Source: Pirellulaceae bacterium
GTDB lineage: Bacteria; Planctomycetota; Planctomycetia; Pirellulales; Pirellulaceae
Length of the DNA stretch: 64,000 bases
Reading direction: 5' to 3'
Assembly (NCBI GenBank): GCA_029243025.1
Contig: JAQWSU010000049.1
Coordinates: 62,001-126,000 of the forward strand
The translations under genes were made by a program, and so were the position numbers. Shown piece after piece: positions 51,926 through 61,503 of this stretch (within the stretch, counting starts at the first letter, position 1; each line of letters opens with the position of its first letter). The notes under the pieces were generated by a model. The model was not told the DNA's origin. It made no database searches and saw only the letters and a list, made by a program, of their open reading frames with translations.

Positions 51926-52435
51926 CTGACACATCACCTCCAAACGCGTAGGTCACTGACAAAACCTCGCAAAATGTAACAAGGACGGCCTAAACCAACT
52001 GTCACACCAAGTTCCTGCACATTAAAGTCTCATCGCAAAAACTTGAACTTGCACAAGAGACAATGTAAGCGATTAGCGAGCCAGATTGCAAAAAAAAAAC
52101 AAAAACTCGATGACCAATACAAATAAATAATCACAACCTTGCCTCGACGCCTTCTACAAATCGAATTCGCAATTCATTCCGCTGTCAACGTTTGCTCGGA
52201 ACACCTTGACGAATCGTTGTATTTCCCCGAAAAACTTGTCACGGAGATCGATCGTCAACTCCTTGCAGAATTGAGCCGACTTGATGTTCAACCAGGCGTT
52301 TCAGACCCGTGGAAATCCTGAAATGTTGAAACGGAAGACGATGGAGCCGATTACAGCGTGACCGAGCCAATCGCTGTGATCAACACGAGCAGCGAGCCCG
52401 GATTCGCTGGCAAGCAACGAAAGAGTGAATTCACG
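51926..52435. other. Divergent intergenic region
   Basis: 510 bases between the divergent dockerin gene and the nuclease gene. It contains A-rich DNA around 52090-52140. A short plus-strand frame at 52139-52321 opens with TTG and ends 115 bases before the nuclease ATG; its product has no domain I recognise, so I do not call it. A GTG at 52358 could lengthen the nuclease by 26 residues. Confidence 0.45.
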
Positions 52436-53695
52436 ATGTTCAAATTCATCCACGCTGCCGACATTCATCTCGACAGTCCATTACGAGGGCTGGAGCAATA
52501 CGAAGGCGCTCCCATCCAACAGATCCGCGACGCTGTTCGCCGGGCCCTGTCGAACCTCGTGGACACGGCAATCGACCAACAAGTGGCTTTCGTACTGATC
52601 TCGGGCGATATCTACGATGGCGATTGGAGAGACTACAACACTGGCATGTATTTCGTTGAACAAGCCAGGCGTCTTCGCGACGCTCAGATCCCACTCTACT
52701 TAATATCCGGGAATCACGACGCGGCCAATCGAATCACACGCAATTTAAAACTTCCTGAAAACGTAACTTTCTTCTCCGCCGATCAGCCGGAAACAGCGTT
52801 GATTCCGGAACTCGATGTCGCCATACACGGCCAAAGTTTTGCCACGGCTGCAGTTCATGATGATCTGTCCGTGGCCTACCCACCTGCCAAATCCGGCTAC
52901 CTCAATATTGGTATGCTTCATACGTGCGCTACAGGACGTGAAGGCCACGACCGCTACGCACCATGCTCGATCGAAGGACTGCAAGCCAAAGGATATGACT
53001 ATTGGGCACTCGGTCACATTCACATCCGCGAAATACTTTCCGACCAACCTCTCATTGCTTTTTCGGGCAACATCCAGGGTCGCCACATACGCGAGACGGG
53101 TCCAAAGGGCTGTTTGATTGTTTCGGTTCATGATGATCGATCCTTGCAAGTAGATTTTCAAGCGATGGATGTTTTGCGTTGGGAACTCGCCAGCGTTGAC
53201 CTTCAAGAAGCGCAGACGATTGACGAGGTACTGGATCTGGTAGCGAGTCAGATCGAGACATGCCATGTTCAAGCCGCTGGCCGCTTACTCGCGTTACGAA
53301 TTGAATTGACCGGGAACACGCCAGTCCACCGCAGCTTGCATGCTCGCAAGGATCACTGGACAAACGAAATCCGATCGTTGGCCATCGATGTTGGTAAGAG
53401 CGATGTGTGGATAGAGAAGATCAAGTTGCGCACCTCCGAACCCAACCGCAGGTCGGCGGAAACTGAAATCCCGGACGATGCGGTGGGAGAGCTCCGTGCC
53501 CTGTTCCAGCGGGCCCATTCCGAGCCCGACATTTTGGCGAAAATGCAATTTAATTTTTCGGATGTGATAAAAAAACTACCTGCCGAACTCAAAACGATTG
53601 CCCGCCCGGATGATCCCGGCTGGATCCAAGAAATCCTGCATGAGGCTGAACCGATGCTGTTTAGCCGTTTACTCGGAACGGGGAGTAAAGAATGA
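52436..53695 (+). CDS. YhaO/SbcD-like DNA repair nuclease (metallophosphoesterase)
   Basis: 419 residues from the ATG at 52436. The frame opens earlier with a GTG at 52358, but MFKFIHAADIHLDSPLRG is the usual start of this family. All calcineurin-like motifs are present: ADIHLD (D9, H11), ISGDIYDG, SGNHD and a later GHIHIRE. These bind two metal ions for DNA strand cleavage. The gene overlaps the next by 4 bases (ATGA at 53692-53695), as in the Bacillus yhaO-yhaN pair, and an SbcD/Mre11-like nuclease with an SbcC/Rad50-like ATPase is the known theme. Likely role: processing of DNA ends or repair in the cytoplasm. Confidence 0.9.
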   Translation: MFKFIHAADIHLDSPLRGLEQYEGAPIQQIRDAVRRALSNLVDTAIDQQVAFVLISGDIYDGDWRDYNTGMYFVEQARRLRDAQIPLYLISGNHDAANRITRNLKLPENVTFFSADQPETALIPELDVAIHGQSFATAAVHDDLSVAYPPAKSGYLNIGMLHTCATGREGHDRYAPCSIEGLQAKGYDYWALGHIHIREILSDQPLIAFSGNIQGRHIRETGPKGCLIVSVHDDRSLQVDFQAMDVLRWELASVDLQEAQTIDEVLDLVASQIETCHVQAAGRLLALRIELTGNTPVHRSLHARKDHWTNEIRSLAIDVGKSDVWIEKIKLRTSEPNRRSAETEIPDDAVGELRALFQRAHSEPDILAKMQFNFSDVIKKLPAELKTIARPDDPGWIQEILHEAEPMLFSRLLGTGSKE

Positions 53696-56600
53696 GATTC
53701 CTCACCGTTCAGCTGCAGGCTTTCGGTCCGTTCACGAACGCCCACCTGGATCTTTCTGGCGGAGATCATGGGCTGCATCTCGTCTACGGCTCGAATGAAG
53801 CGGGGAAAAGCTCTTCTCTCCGCGCTATCACCGACCTGCTCTATGGTATTCACTCACGAACCCCTGACAATTTCAAGCATCCTTATCCGCGTCTCCGAAT
53901 CGCTGCCGAGCTACAACACAGCGACGGCACTGTCTTGAACCTTGTCCGGCGAAAAGCGAATAAGAACTCGCTTTTCCAAGGCGATGATTCGACACCGCTG
54001 CACGAAAACCAATTGGCTCGATTCCTAGGAAATGTCGATCGCGATCTATTCCACATGATGTTTGGCATTGACCACGAACGCCTGAGGCAGGGGGGCGAAG
54101 AGATTGTCAAGGGAGATGGACAGATCGGACAATTGCTGTTTGCCGCAGGAGCAGGCTTAGCCGATTTACAAGCGATCCAGAAATCCATTCATGACGAGAT
54201 GGATTCCCTCTTAAAGAAAAGCGGCCGAAGCGGTGCGATCGCATCGAACATTAAAGAATTTAAAGCAGCGACAACACAAGTGAAGGAGGCGTTGGCTTCT
54301 GTCGACACCTGGAAACACCACGAAGAGAATCTTAGAGCGACCCAATCTCAAAGGGATTCTCTCGATCAAAGTATCGCGACGGACCAGGTAGAACAGAACC
54401 GTTTAACTCGGATTCGCGATTCGTTCCAGGCCATTGGACAGTTAAAAAAGGCGAAAGAAGATCTCGCCCAACTTGCCGAAGCACCTCTACTGCCCATCGA
54501 CTTTGACCAAGCAAGCAATGGCCTTCTCATGCAATTGAGGACGGCAGAGCAACAGCAAACGGACGCAGAAACAACGCTTACGACACTCAATCACGAACTT
54601 TCGACATTAGTTGTCCCCACCCAATTACTCCAAGAATCCGATGTTGCCGAAGGCTTGCGAGATCGCCTGGGCGGATACCGGAAAGCGATGTCCGATCGCC
54701 CGTCGCTGAAGACCGCACGACAACTGGCTGAGAGCGAAGCCACCGAAATCTTACGCGAACTCGGCCGTGCTCCCGACCTGTCCACGATTGAAGACCTACG
54801 GATTCCGACCGACAAAACGGTGCGTATCCAAAATTTGGGCAATCAACAGGAAGGGCTTATCGCACATGTGGATTCAACTCGGCGCGAAGGCGAGACAATC
54901 CGTTGTGAAATGCAGCGAATCGAGAAACGACTCTCCCAGATTGAAATCCCGAATCATGTGACCGACTTGCAGACGATGGTCAGAGATTTCCAAAACGAGG
55001 GAGATCTGGAAGCACAATTCGATCGCGCAACCCTTGAGTTTCGTGAACTCCAAGATCAAGCGACTGTGGCACTGAAACAATTAGGACTGTGGTCGGGAAA
55101 CCTTGAGGAACTCGAAAAACTCCCCGTACCGAGCCTGGCGACAATCGAACGCTCTTCCGAGCAACTCAAGGACCAAAACGGACAACTCGCCACATTGGGC
55201 CACGAACGCAACAAAAAAAACACAAGAAGAGACCAACTCTCAGCTCAATTAAAACAACTTGAAATGGGGCAACCCGTCCCCACTGAGAAAGAATTGCAAG
55301 ACGCCAGACAACTGCGCGAACAAGGCTGGAAACTACTACTTGCGAAATGGGAGGCAAACAATCAGCCCAGCAGTGACATCGCGGCATTCATGGACCTCTT
55401 TAACCACCCGACAAATATTACGGACGCCTATCGACGCAGTGTTGAAGAGGCGGATCGAGTCGCAGACCAATTAAGATTGGACGCCGACCGAGTGGCCACA
55501 AAAGCCAAAATCCAAGCTGATATGGAGCAACTTCTCTCAGAGACCGAGCAACTCGAAAATCATCTCAGCCAGAAAGAACGGGAACTGGCGAAGTCAGAGG
55601 AAGATTGGCATGAACTCTGGCAACCAATCGGTATTGCGCCGCTCTCCCCACTCGAAATGCGAGACTGGCTCCGTAATCAACAACTTCTCGTCCACACAGC
55701 TACCGAGACACGTACCAAGCAGAGCCAGCTTACGGAGCTACGCAGCCAAATCGACTGCATGACTACCCAATTAGCCGCTGTGGTTTCAAAGGTCGATCCC
55801 AGTCGATCAAACAGCTACAGCTCGCTGCGAGAAGTCTTGAACCTAGCATCCGGTCGATGCGAGGAGATCCAACGGTCTAGGAACCTGCTCGAACAACTCA
55901 CAACGGAACTCGAATCGCATCGAAAACTGCTCGCAGATGCCGAATCACGATTCCGCAATGCTGAACACCAGCTGACCGAATGGCAACTGCTCTGGTCATC
56001 GGAGATGAGCAGCCTCGGACTCGATAACGACGCAATGCCTTCTCAGGCAAATAGCGTGCTCTCAAATATCAATCGTCTTTTTCAAAAATATCAGGATGCG
56101 GATCAATACCGAGTCCGACTTGAAGGAATCGATCGTGATGCCAAGGATTTCGACACCGATGTGCTAACGTTGGTGGGACGCACCGCACCTGAACTCGTTA
56201 ACAAGGAGGTCGAGGAAGCTGTGGGAATGCTTTCAATTCGACTTAAGGAAGCGCGCGCTAAAAGCGAACAATACAGCTCGCTCGAACAACAGCGAAACAA
56301 ACAACAGGAAAAGCTACAGAACACGGCCAATCGAATCTCTGAATTCAAAGCATCCTTAGATGAAATGTGTCGACAAGCTGGCTGTAAATCATACGAACAT
56401 CTGTCCAACGCAGCCATCCGATCCAGACAACGCCGAGATCTCGAACAAGCCGTCAACAAACTTGAAGATCTGATCAGTGGTCAAAGCGGCGGCGCAACCT
56501 TCGAACAATTCCTAGCAGAAGCGGAAGCATGTGATATCGATTCCCTCCAGCCGAAAATCATTGATCTCGACAAACGACTGGAACAAACCGGACTCAACCG

Positions 56601-57231
56601 CGACGCCGTTATTGCCGAAATTGAAGCCGAAAGGATTGCCTTAAAAAGCTTCGATGGAGGCTCGCGTGCCGCTATTAATGCGGCGACCAGAGAAAGCATT
56701 GCTGCGAGACTTGAGAGCCAAGTGGAAGAACTAGCCAAGCTGAGAATTTGTGCAGCAATTTTAAATTCAGCGATTGAGGAACATCGCAAGAAACATCAAG
56801 GGCCAGTCCTTAGTCGAGCCAGTGAGATTTTCCGGCATACAACATTAAAGGCATTTCGAGAGCTTCGCGCTGATTTCAGTGACACGGGCGAGCCTGTTCT
56901 GACCGGCGTTCGAGACGTCAATGACCAGGGAGTATCCGTTTCAGGCATGAGCGACGGGACCTGCGACCAACTCTATCTGGCCCTTCGAATAGCCAGTTTA
57001 GAAAGCTGGCTCGACCGACACGAACCTATCCCCTTTATCGTCGATGATGTATTGTTGAATTTCGACGATGAACGTGCAGCAGCGAGCCTGCAAGTCCTCG
57101 CCGAACTATCACAACGCACCCAGGTCGTCTTCTTCACACATCACCAGCATTTAGTCGATCTGTCAAAGCAGACTGTCCCTGCAGAACAACTGTTCATCAC
57201 AACCATCAACAACGAACCTGCCGACGATTGA
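53692..57231 (+). CDS. YhaN/SbcC-like AAA ATPase with long coiled coils
   Basis: 1,179 residues. The N-terminus is an ABC/SMC-type ATPase half: MRFLTVQLQAFGPFTN, then Walker A GSNEAGKSS at 33-41. The central ~800 residues (~180-1000) are long Glu/Gln/Leu-rich coiled coils. The C-terminal half has the signature region SGMSDGTCDQLYLALRIA near 1084 and Walker B PFIVDDVLLNFDD near 1116, followed by a His switch (VVFFTHHQHLVDL). It should pair with the nuclease encoded just upstream as a structural-maintenance-type complex. The hook region lacks a clear CxxC zinc hook. Start overlaps the nuclease stop (ATGA) and has GGGGAG upstream. SMC-like proteins of this pair are about this length. Confidence 0.92.
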   Translation: MRFLTVQLQAFGPFTNAHLDLSGGDHGLHLVYGSNEAGKSSSLRAITDLLYGIHSRTPDNFKHPYPRLRIAAELQHSDGTVLNLVRRKANKNSLFQGDDSTPLHENQLARFLGNVDRDLFHMMFGIDHERLRQGGEEIVKGDGQIGQLLFAAGAGLADLQAIQKSIHDEMDSLLKKSGRSGAIASNIKEFKAATTQVKEALASVDTWKHHEENLRATQSQRDSLDQSIATDQVEQNRLTRIRDSFQAIGQLKKAKEDLAQLAEAPLLPIDFDQASNGLLMQLRTAEQQQTDAETTLTTLNHELSTLVVPTQLLQESDVAEGLRDRLGGYRKAMSDRPSLKTARQLAESEATEILRELGRAPDLSTIEDLRIPTDKTVRIQNLGNQQEGLIAHVDSTRREGETIRCEMQRIEKRLSQIEIPNHVTDLQTMVRDFQNEGDLEAQFDRATLEFRELQDQATVALKQLGLWSGNLEELEKLPVPSLATIERSSEQLKDQNGQLATLGHERNKKNTRRDQLSAQLKQLEMGQPVPTEKELQDARQLREQGWKLLLAKWEANNQPSSDIAAFMDLFNHPTNITDAYRRSVEEADRVADQLRLDADRVATKAKIQADMEQLLSETEQLENHLSQKERELAKSEEDWHELWQPIGIAPLSPLEMRDWLRNQQLLVHTATETRTKQSQLTELRSQIDCMTTQLAAVVSKVDPSRSNSYSSLREVLNLASGRCEEIQRSRNLLEQLTTELESHRKLLADAESRFRNAEHQLTEWQLLWSSEMSSLGLDNDAMPSQANSVLSNINRLFQKYQDADQYRVRLEGIDRDAKDFDTDVLTLVGRTAPELVNKEVEEAVGMLSIRLKEARAKSEQYSSLEQQRNKQQEKLQNTANRISEFKASLDEMCRQAGCKSYEHLSNAAIRSRQRRDLEQAVNKLEDLISGQSGGATFEQFLAEAEACDIDSLQPKIIDLDKRLEQTGLNRDAVIAEIEAERIALKSFDGGSRAAINAATRESIAARLESQVEELAKLRICAAILNSAIEEHRKKHQGPVLSRASEIFRHTTLKAFRELRADFSDTGEPVLTGVRDVNDQGVSVSGMSDGTCDQLYLALRIASLESWLDRHEPIPFIVDDVLLNFDDERAAASLQVLAELSQRTQVVFFTHHQHLVDLSKQTVPAEQLFITTINNEPADD

Positions 57232-57245
57232 AATCTTCTCGCTGG

Positions 57246-57276
57246 CATACTCACGTCATGCCATACTCACGTCATG
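57246..57276. repeat. Tandem 15-base direct repeat after the ATPase gene
   Basis: CATACTCACGTCATG occurs at 57246-57260 and again at 57262-57276, period 16, directly after the ATPase stop codon. It may be a replication-slippage duplication or a binding site; no further copies are seen. Confidence 0.7.
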
Positions 57277-57369
57277 GCTCTTTCCCCACGCCGTGATGAG
57301 ATGAAGTGGGATCCAACCAGTCGTTCGATTGGTTTGCGACAGCCTGCACAACATTCATCTCAACGAGGG

Positions 57370-57618
57370 TCAACCGGACACCATAATTTTCAACGCCACA
57401 TAAGGGACCAAATTGAACACCAGAACCAACAGTTTGTACTGTGAGATCCACTGCAAATACAACGACAACATTTGATCTTCACTGACGTGTAACATTCGGG
57501 CGTGTAACTTCGACAAGGGCTGCGAAATCGTCATGATTGCCAACCCCCAAACAAGAATCACGAGTCCATTGACTACCGTACACCAGCCGAAAAAAGCCAC
57601 TAACTGCTCGACGGTCAT
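57370..57618 (-). CDS. Small membrane protein, DUF6868-like
   Basis: 82 residues with two membrane segments (residues ~5-32, FFGWCTVVNGLVILVWGLAIM, and ~60-80, YKLLVLVFNLVPYVALKIM). The start MTVEQLVAFFGWCTVVNG and the end YKLLVLVFNLVPYVALK match what I recall of the DUF6868 family, whose function is unknown. ATG at 57618 has GGGAGA 7-8 bases upstream, a good site. It is divergent from the selenoprotein gene, with 398 bases between starts. Confidence 0.75.
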   Translation of the reverse strand: MTVEQLVAFFGWCTVVNGLVILVWGLAIMTISQPLSKLHARMLHVSEDQMLSLYLQWISQYKLLVLVFNLVPYVALKIMVSG

Positions 57619-58016
57619 AATTTTTCTCCCTACGAATACGACCCTACAACTAAAAACTCACCAGTGGACAATCGCACAGCGACATCCTTTTTTTAGGTCG
57701 CTTGTACAACTCTTGCCATCACAGACTGAAGCGGTTCACCTGACATTTGGCCTCCTTTTGTTCTAGCGCATGGTTTCCAGGAATTCGCTGGACGCGGGCC
57801 TATTCCCCCCAGATCCAATCGCTTGTCAGGTTAAAAAGACCGTACCGACGAAAATAAATCGCGTAAAACAACATGTGATTGACATTTTTTGGTGATGAGA
57901 CTCCCCCCCAATCAGTTCCAAGTACAATTAAAAATAGGCGATACTTGGCTTGTCCAACTTCATCTAATTGCACCTCTACCATTCCAAGCTCGCGGCAACT
58001 CCCAATTGCCAACCCT
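57619..58016. other. Divergent intergenic region
   Basis: 398 bases between the DUF6868-like gene and the selenoprotein gene. TTGACA occurs at 57879-57884 and TACAAT at 57923-57928, but the 38-base gap is too long for a standard sigma-70 promoter. The open frame of the selenoprotein can be extended to a TTG at 57879; I reject that in favour of the ATG at 58017, which gives a clean membrane anchor. Confidence 0.5.
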
Positions 58017-61000
58017 ATGACGCAATCAACATCTGAATCAAACGAACGCAGACCCATTGGCACCAAGCTACTTGCCCTCCTTGGCATTTGTCTACTGGGC
58101 TATTGGGTGTACACCATTCTACCTCGTGATCCGGGCGCAGAGGACGCGGCAATTCGCAAGCGATTTGCCGCTGACAGTGAACAGCATGCTCCCGCGGGTC
58201 ACTCGACGTATACCTTGCCAAAATCCAACACTTTGACCACGCTCGACCAACACATCAAGCTGCTGGATCCGAATGCAGCCGGTTGGACGAGTGAGGTCGT
58301 CACGAAGGAAATTGGCAAACGCCTAGCGATCGTCAAACAACATCTCCAAACCGGAGGACCGAACGACAGCTCGCTTGCCAATATCACGGCGGAGCCCTTT
58401 ATCGGGACCGTGTTTTCCAGAAATGCTCTCCTTCGTGTTCCCATCGACGAACCGTTCAGCATTCATCGCCTGCCCGACAACTTCGATCAATTTACAACCA
58501 CGGACACGCTCGCCAAACAATTCTCTCTCTTGCTGAATACAAGCGAAAGAGGAACGGTCGACCGCTGCAGCTTTAAGGTCACGCACATTCAGCTCCAAGA
58601 CTCCGGCGCATCTGCCCGCATTCGATTTGAACTCGTGCGGAAGCTAGCAGACTCGATCGAACAACTCACGTTTCATTGCGATAGTTTTTGGGAACAAAAT
58701 GCAAACGAGGTACAGCTACTCGCACTGCGTCTAACCGACTTCGAAATCGCCACACTGGCAACGGCCGACCAAACACTATTCGCAGATGTCACACCCTCAA
58801 CCATGAGCCAAGGCTCAGCCGAGGTGCTCCAAGCTTTTGCGACCCAATCGCTCCGCAGCATGGACCATTGGTGCGATCGCTTGAGCGCGATCGATGATAT
58901 GAGCCTCTATGGTCATCATGGCCTCGCAATTGGAGACGTTAATCAAGATGGTCTAGAAGATCTTTTCCTCTGCGACGGAGGTGGCTTGCCGAATCGGCTT
59001 TTCCTTCAGATGCCGGACGGAACCACGAAAGACATCTCCCGAAAGGCGGGCGTGGACTGGCTTGAGTCAACCCAATCTGCACTCCTGATCGATCTGGACA
59101 ACGACAGTGACCCGGACTTAGTGACCGCCACTGTCGCGGGTCTGATCATCGCCGCTAATGACGGAGAAGGCGTCTTCACCATCCGATCGGCAATTCCCAA
59201 TCTACCCGAGACGCAATCTTTGTCGAGCGCTGACTACGACAATGATGGTGACTTGGATCTGTATCTGACAACTTATGGCCCGGGCCAATCAAAACAAGGA
59301 GAGCGCGGCTTCGAGGCAGCAGCCCCGATTCCCTACCATGACGCTAATAATGGCGGGCGTAATCTGCTCTTGCAAAACCAGGGCGATTTTCAATTCACTG
59401 ATGTGACACAAGCGATCGGATTGGACACCAACAACCAGCGATTCAGCTTCGCCGCCTCGTGGGAAGACTTCGACCAGGACGGCGACATGGACCTTTACGT
59501 CGCCAATGACTTTGGTCGTAACAACCTTTATCAGAATCAAGGAGGAAAGTTTCGCGACATTGCCGCTGAAGCAGGCGTAGAAGACATGGCAGGGGGCATG
59601 AGCGTCGACTGGGGCGATGCCAATCAAGATGGCCGTATGGACCTCTATATCGGCAACATGTTTTCCGCAGCTGGCAATCGAATCACCTACCAACGCCAGT
59701 TTGTTGACCGACACAGCGCTGACAGTTCGGCTGGAATTCAACGCATGGCTCGCGGAAACACGCTATTCACGGCCAACTCAGATGGCACCTTCCGCGACGT
59801 AAGTGTAATGGCGGGCGTCACCATGGGGCGATGGGCTTGGGGATCAAAATTTGCCGACTTAAACAATGACGGCCGACAGGATCTGGTGGTCGCCAATGGT
59901 TATATTTCAAATCAAAAAGCAGACGATTTGTGAAGTTTTTACTGGCGGCAGGTCGTGTCGCCTTCGCCCGCTAACATGCGAACTACCAATGCGGTCCGCA
60001 GTTACGCAGACTCCTGGAGAGCAACACTCAAACTCGTCCGCTCAGGTTTCTCTTGGAGCGGCAACGAACGCAACTGCGTTTTCCTGAATGGCACCGATTC
60101 ATCCCTGATGGATGAAGCTCGTTTTTCTAATGCGTCTGCAATCTCCGGATTGGATTTCCCCGATGATGGTCGTGCCATTGCGGTCGTCGATTGGGACCAG
60201 GATGGGGATCTTGATCTGTGGTTACGAAATCGCACCGCTCCGCGCCTGCGTTTAATGCTTAATTCGACAGACAAACTTGCGCCCTCAGCCAACCACTTGT
60301 CGCTTCGATTGATTGGTACCAGCTCAAATCGCGACGCTGTTGGAGCGCGAGTGCAACTGACAATTCAGCAAGCCAATCGGACCTATTCCTTGCTGCGTTC
60401 CGTACGAGCAGGGGATGGATTCCTGTCTCAATCATCGAAACGAATTCATTTCGGCCTACCCAGAACGGCAACGATCGAACAACTCACAATCTTTTGGCCG
60501 GGAGCAGAGGCCGAAACAATTTCAGACGTAACGGCAGGTGGCTGCTACCAAATTACTCAGGGTGCAGGCAGTGCCCAAAAGCTGAATCCCCGCTCGACAA
60601 TCGCTTTGTCTCCGCAAAAGCCGATTACACTAAAACCAACTGCAGCCGCCCGGATCGTGCTACCCGGTCGAATTCCCCTGCCACCCCTGCTGCTTGAAAG
60701 CATCTCGGAGACGAAACCGAGCAGGGATCAGCAAACCAAACAGCCCACACTTATCCTTTTCTGGACTCCCGAATGCAGCAATTGCCGTCAAGAGTTTAAA
60801 GAGCTTGCCCAACACGAGGCAGAGTTCCGAACAGCCGGGCTCGACATCCTAGCAGTCTGTCTCGATGGCCCCAAAACTGCCACCTACACGACAACCGTTC
60901 CCCACCAACGGAAAAGTAGTCGCTTCCTACAGGAAATCAATTTCCCATTTCCATCCGTTGAAGCATCCGCTGAATCCATTGACCTCCTGAACGATTTCCA

Positions 61001-61379
61001 AAACGCCTTATTTAGCCGCTTTCCAAATTTTGTCGTTCCGCTATGCCTCATGGTAGATAAAAACGGGCACCTTATCAGTATCTATCGAGGAGCGTTCCCA
61101 ATTACAACCTTCTTGCAAGATGCAAAACTTGTCGATCTCTCCGACCACGAACTGAGGACATTGTCAGCCCCACTTCTGGGAACCTGGATTACCCAACCAG
61201 CCACACGAGCTCAATTCGCCGACTTCGTTGCCGCCAAATTACTGGCCCGACAGCCGCACACTGCCGCCTACTATTATCAGTTTGCCGCCGAGGTCGAAAC
61301 AAATCCCGAATCCAAAAACCAGCGTCGCGAACGAGCCCAGCGACTTCGGCAACTGATAGACGGCAGCCAAGAACGCTAA
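58017..61379 (+). CDS. Probable selenoprotein: membrane-anchored FG-GAP / ASPIC-UnbV / thioredoxin-like protein, Sec at UGA 59931
   Basis: A single frame from ATG 58017 to 61379 contains one in-frame UGA (59931-59933). Without recoding it would be two ORFs, 58017-59933 and a GTG-started 59955-61379, in the same phase. Reading UGA as selenocysteine gives 1,120 residues with Sec at 639, flanked by KADDL and SFYWRQVV; both sides fit a continuous domain. Residues ~17-36 (LLALLGICLLGYWVYTI) are a membrane anchor. FG-GAP/VCBS repeats run at ~295-639 (GDVNQDGLEDLFL, YDNDGDLDLYL, DFDQDGDMDLYV, DANQDGRMDLYI, DLNNDGRQDLVV). ASPIC/UnbV (PF07593) is at ~775-850 (GARVQLTI, RSVRAGDGFLSQ). A thioredoxin-like domain at ~908-1038 has CSNC (C920, C923). 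An apparent SECIS follows the UGA. Periplasmic redox work is inferred. Confidence 0.8.
59931..59962 (+). promoter_or_regulatory. UGA codon and candidate bacterial SECIS element
   Basis: The UGA at 59931-59933 is followed by 10 bases and then a perfect 7-bp stem (one G-U): GGCGGCA (59944-59950) with UGUCGCC (59956-59962) around the loop GGUCG (59951-59955). As I recall it, the E. coli fdhF SECIS has GGUC at its apex, closed by A-U, about 19 bases after UGA; here GGUC starts 18 bases after, and the apex GCAGGUC is the same seven bases. The bulged U of the E. coli element is replaced by the G-U pair. This is the expected binding site for SelB. Confidence 0.75.
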
Positions 61380-61446
61380 GAAAAGGCGATTCATCGCAGT
61401 TTGGACCTAGCGACCATCCCCTTGGCTCGCGAATGGGATCACAAAA

Positions 61447-61476
61447 AAAACTACCCGCATTACTGCGGGTAGTTTT
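61447..61476. terminator. Bidirectional intrinsic terminator between convergent genes
   Basis: AAAACTACCCGCA (61447-61459) and TGCGGGTAGTTTT (61464-61476) form a perfect 13-bp stem with a 4-base loop TTAC. The stem ends in A/T runs on both sides, with extra A's at 61443-61446. It lies 68 bases after the selenoprotein stop and 28 bases after the PEP-CTERM gene stop on the other strand, so it can end both transcripts. Confidence 0.92.
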
Positions 61477-61503
61477 CGTATTTTCGCGTTGCACATCAGA
61501 GAA

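Noticed and set aside
52139-52321. Sixty-residue frame upstream of the nuclease gene
   Set aside because: TTG start, no ribosome site, no recognised domain.
55400-56500. Zinc hook in the coiled coil of the ATPase
   Set aside because: No CxxC motif at the hook position; one CRQAGC occurs but with the wrong spacing.
57879-57928. Sigma-70 promoter from TTGACA and TACAAT upstream of the selenoprotein
   Set aside because: The spacer is 38 bases, far from the usual 17.
57879-58016. N-terminal extension of the selenoprotein from TTG at 57879
   Set aside because: The extra 46 residues have no signal or domain, whereas ATG at 58017 gives a normal membrane anchor soon after the start.
59931-59933. 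UGA as an ordinary stop or pseudogene mutation splitting an ASPIC/UnbV gene
   Set aside because: Reading frame and domain content continue without shift, and a SECIS-like stem lies at the right distance. Cannot be fully ruled out without homologues.
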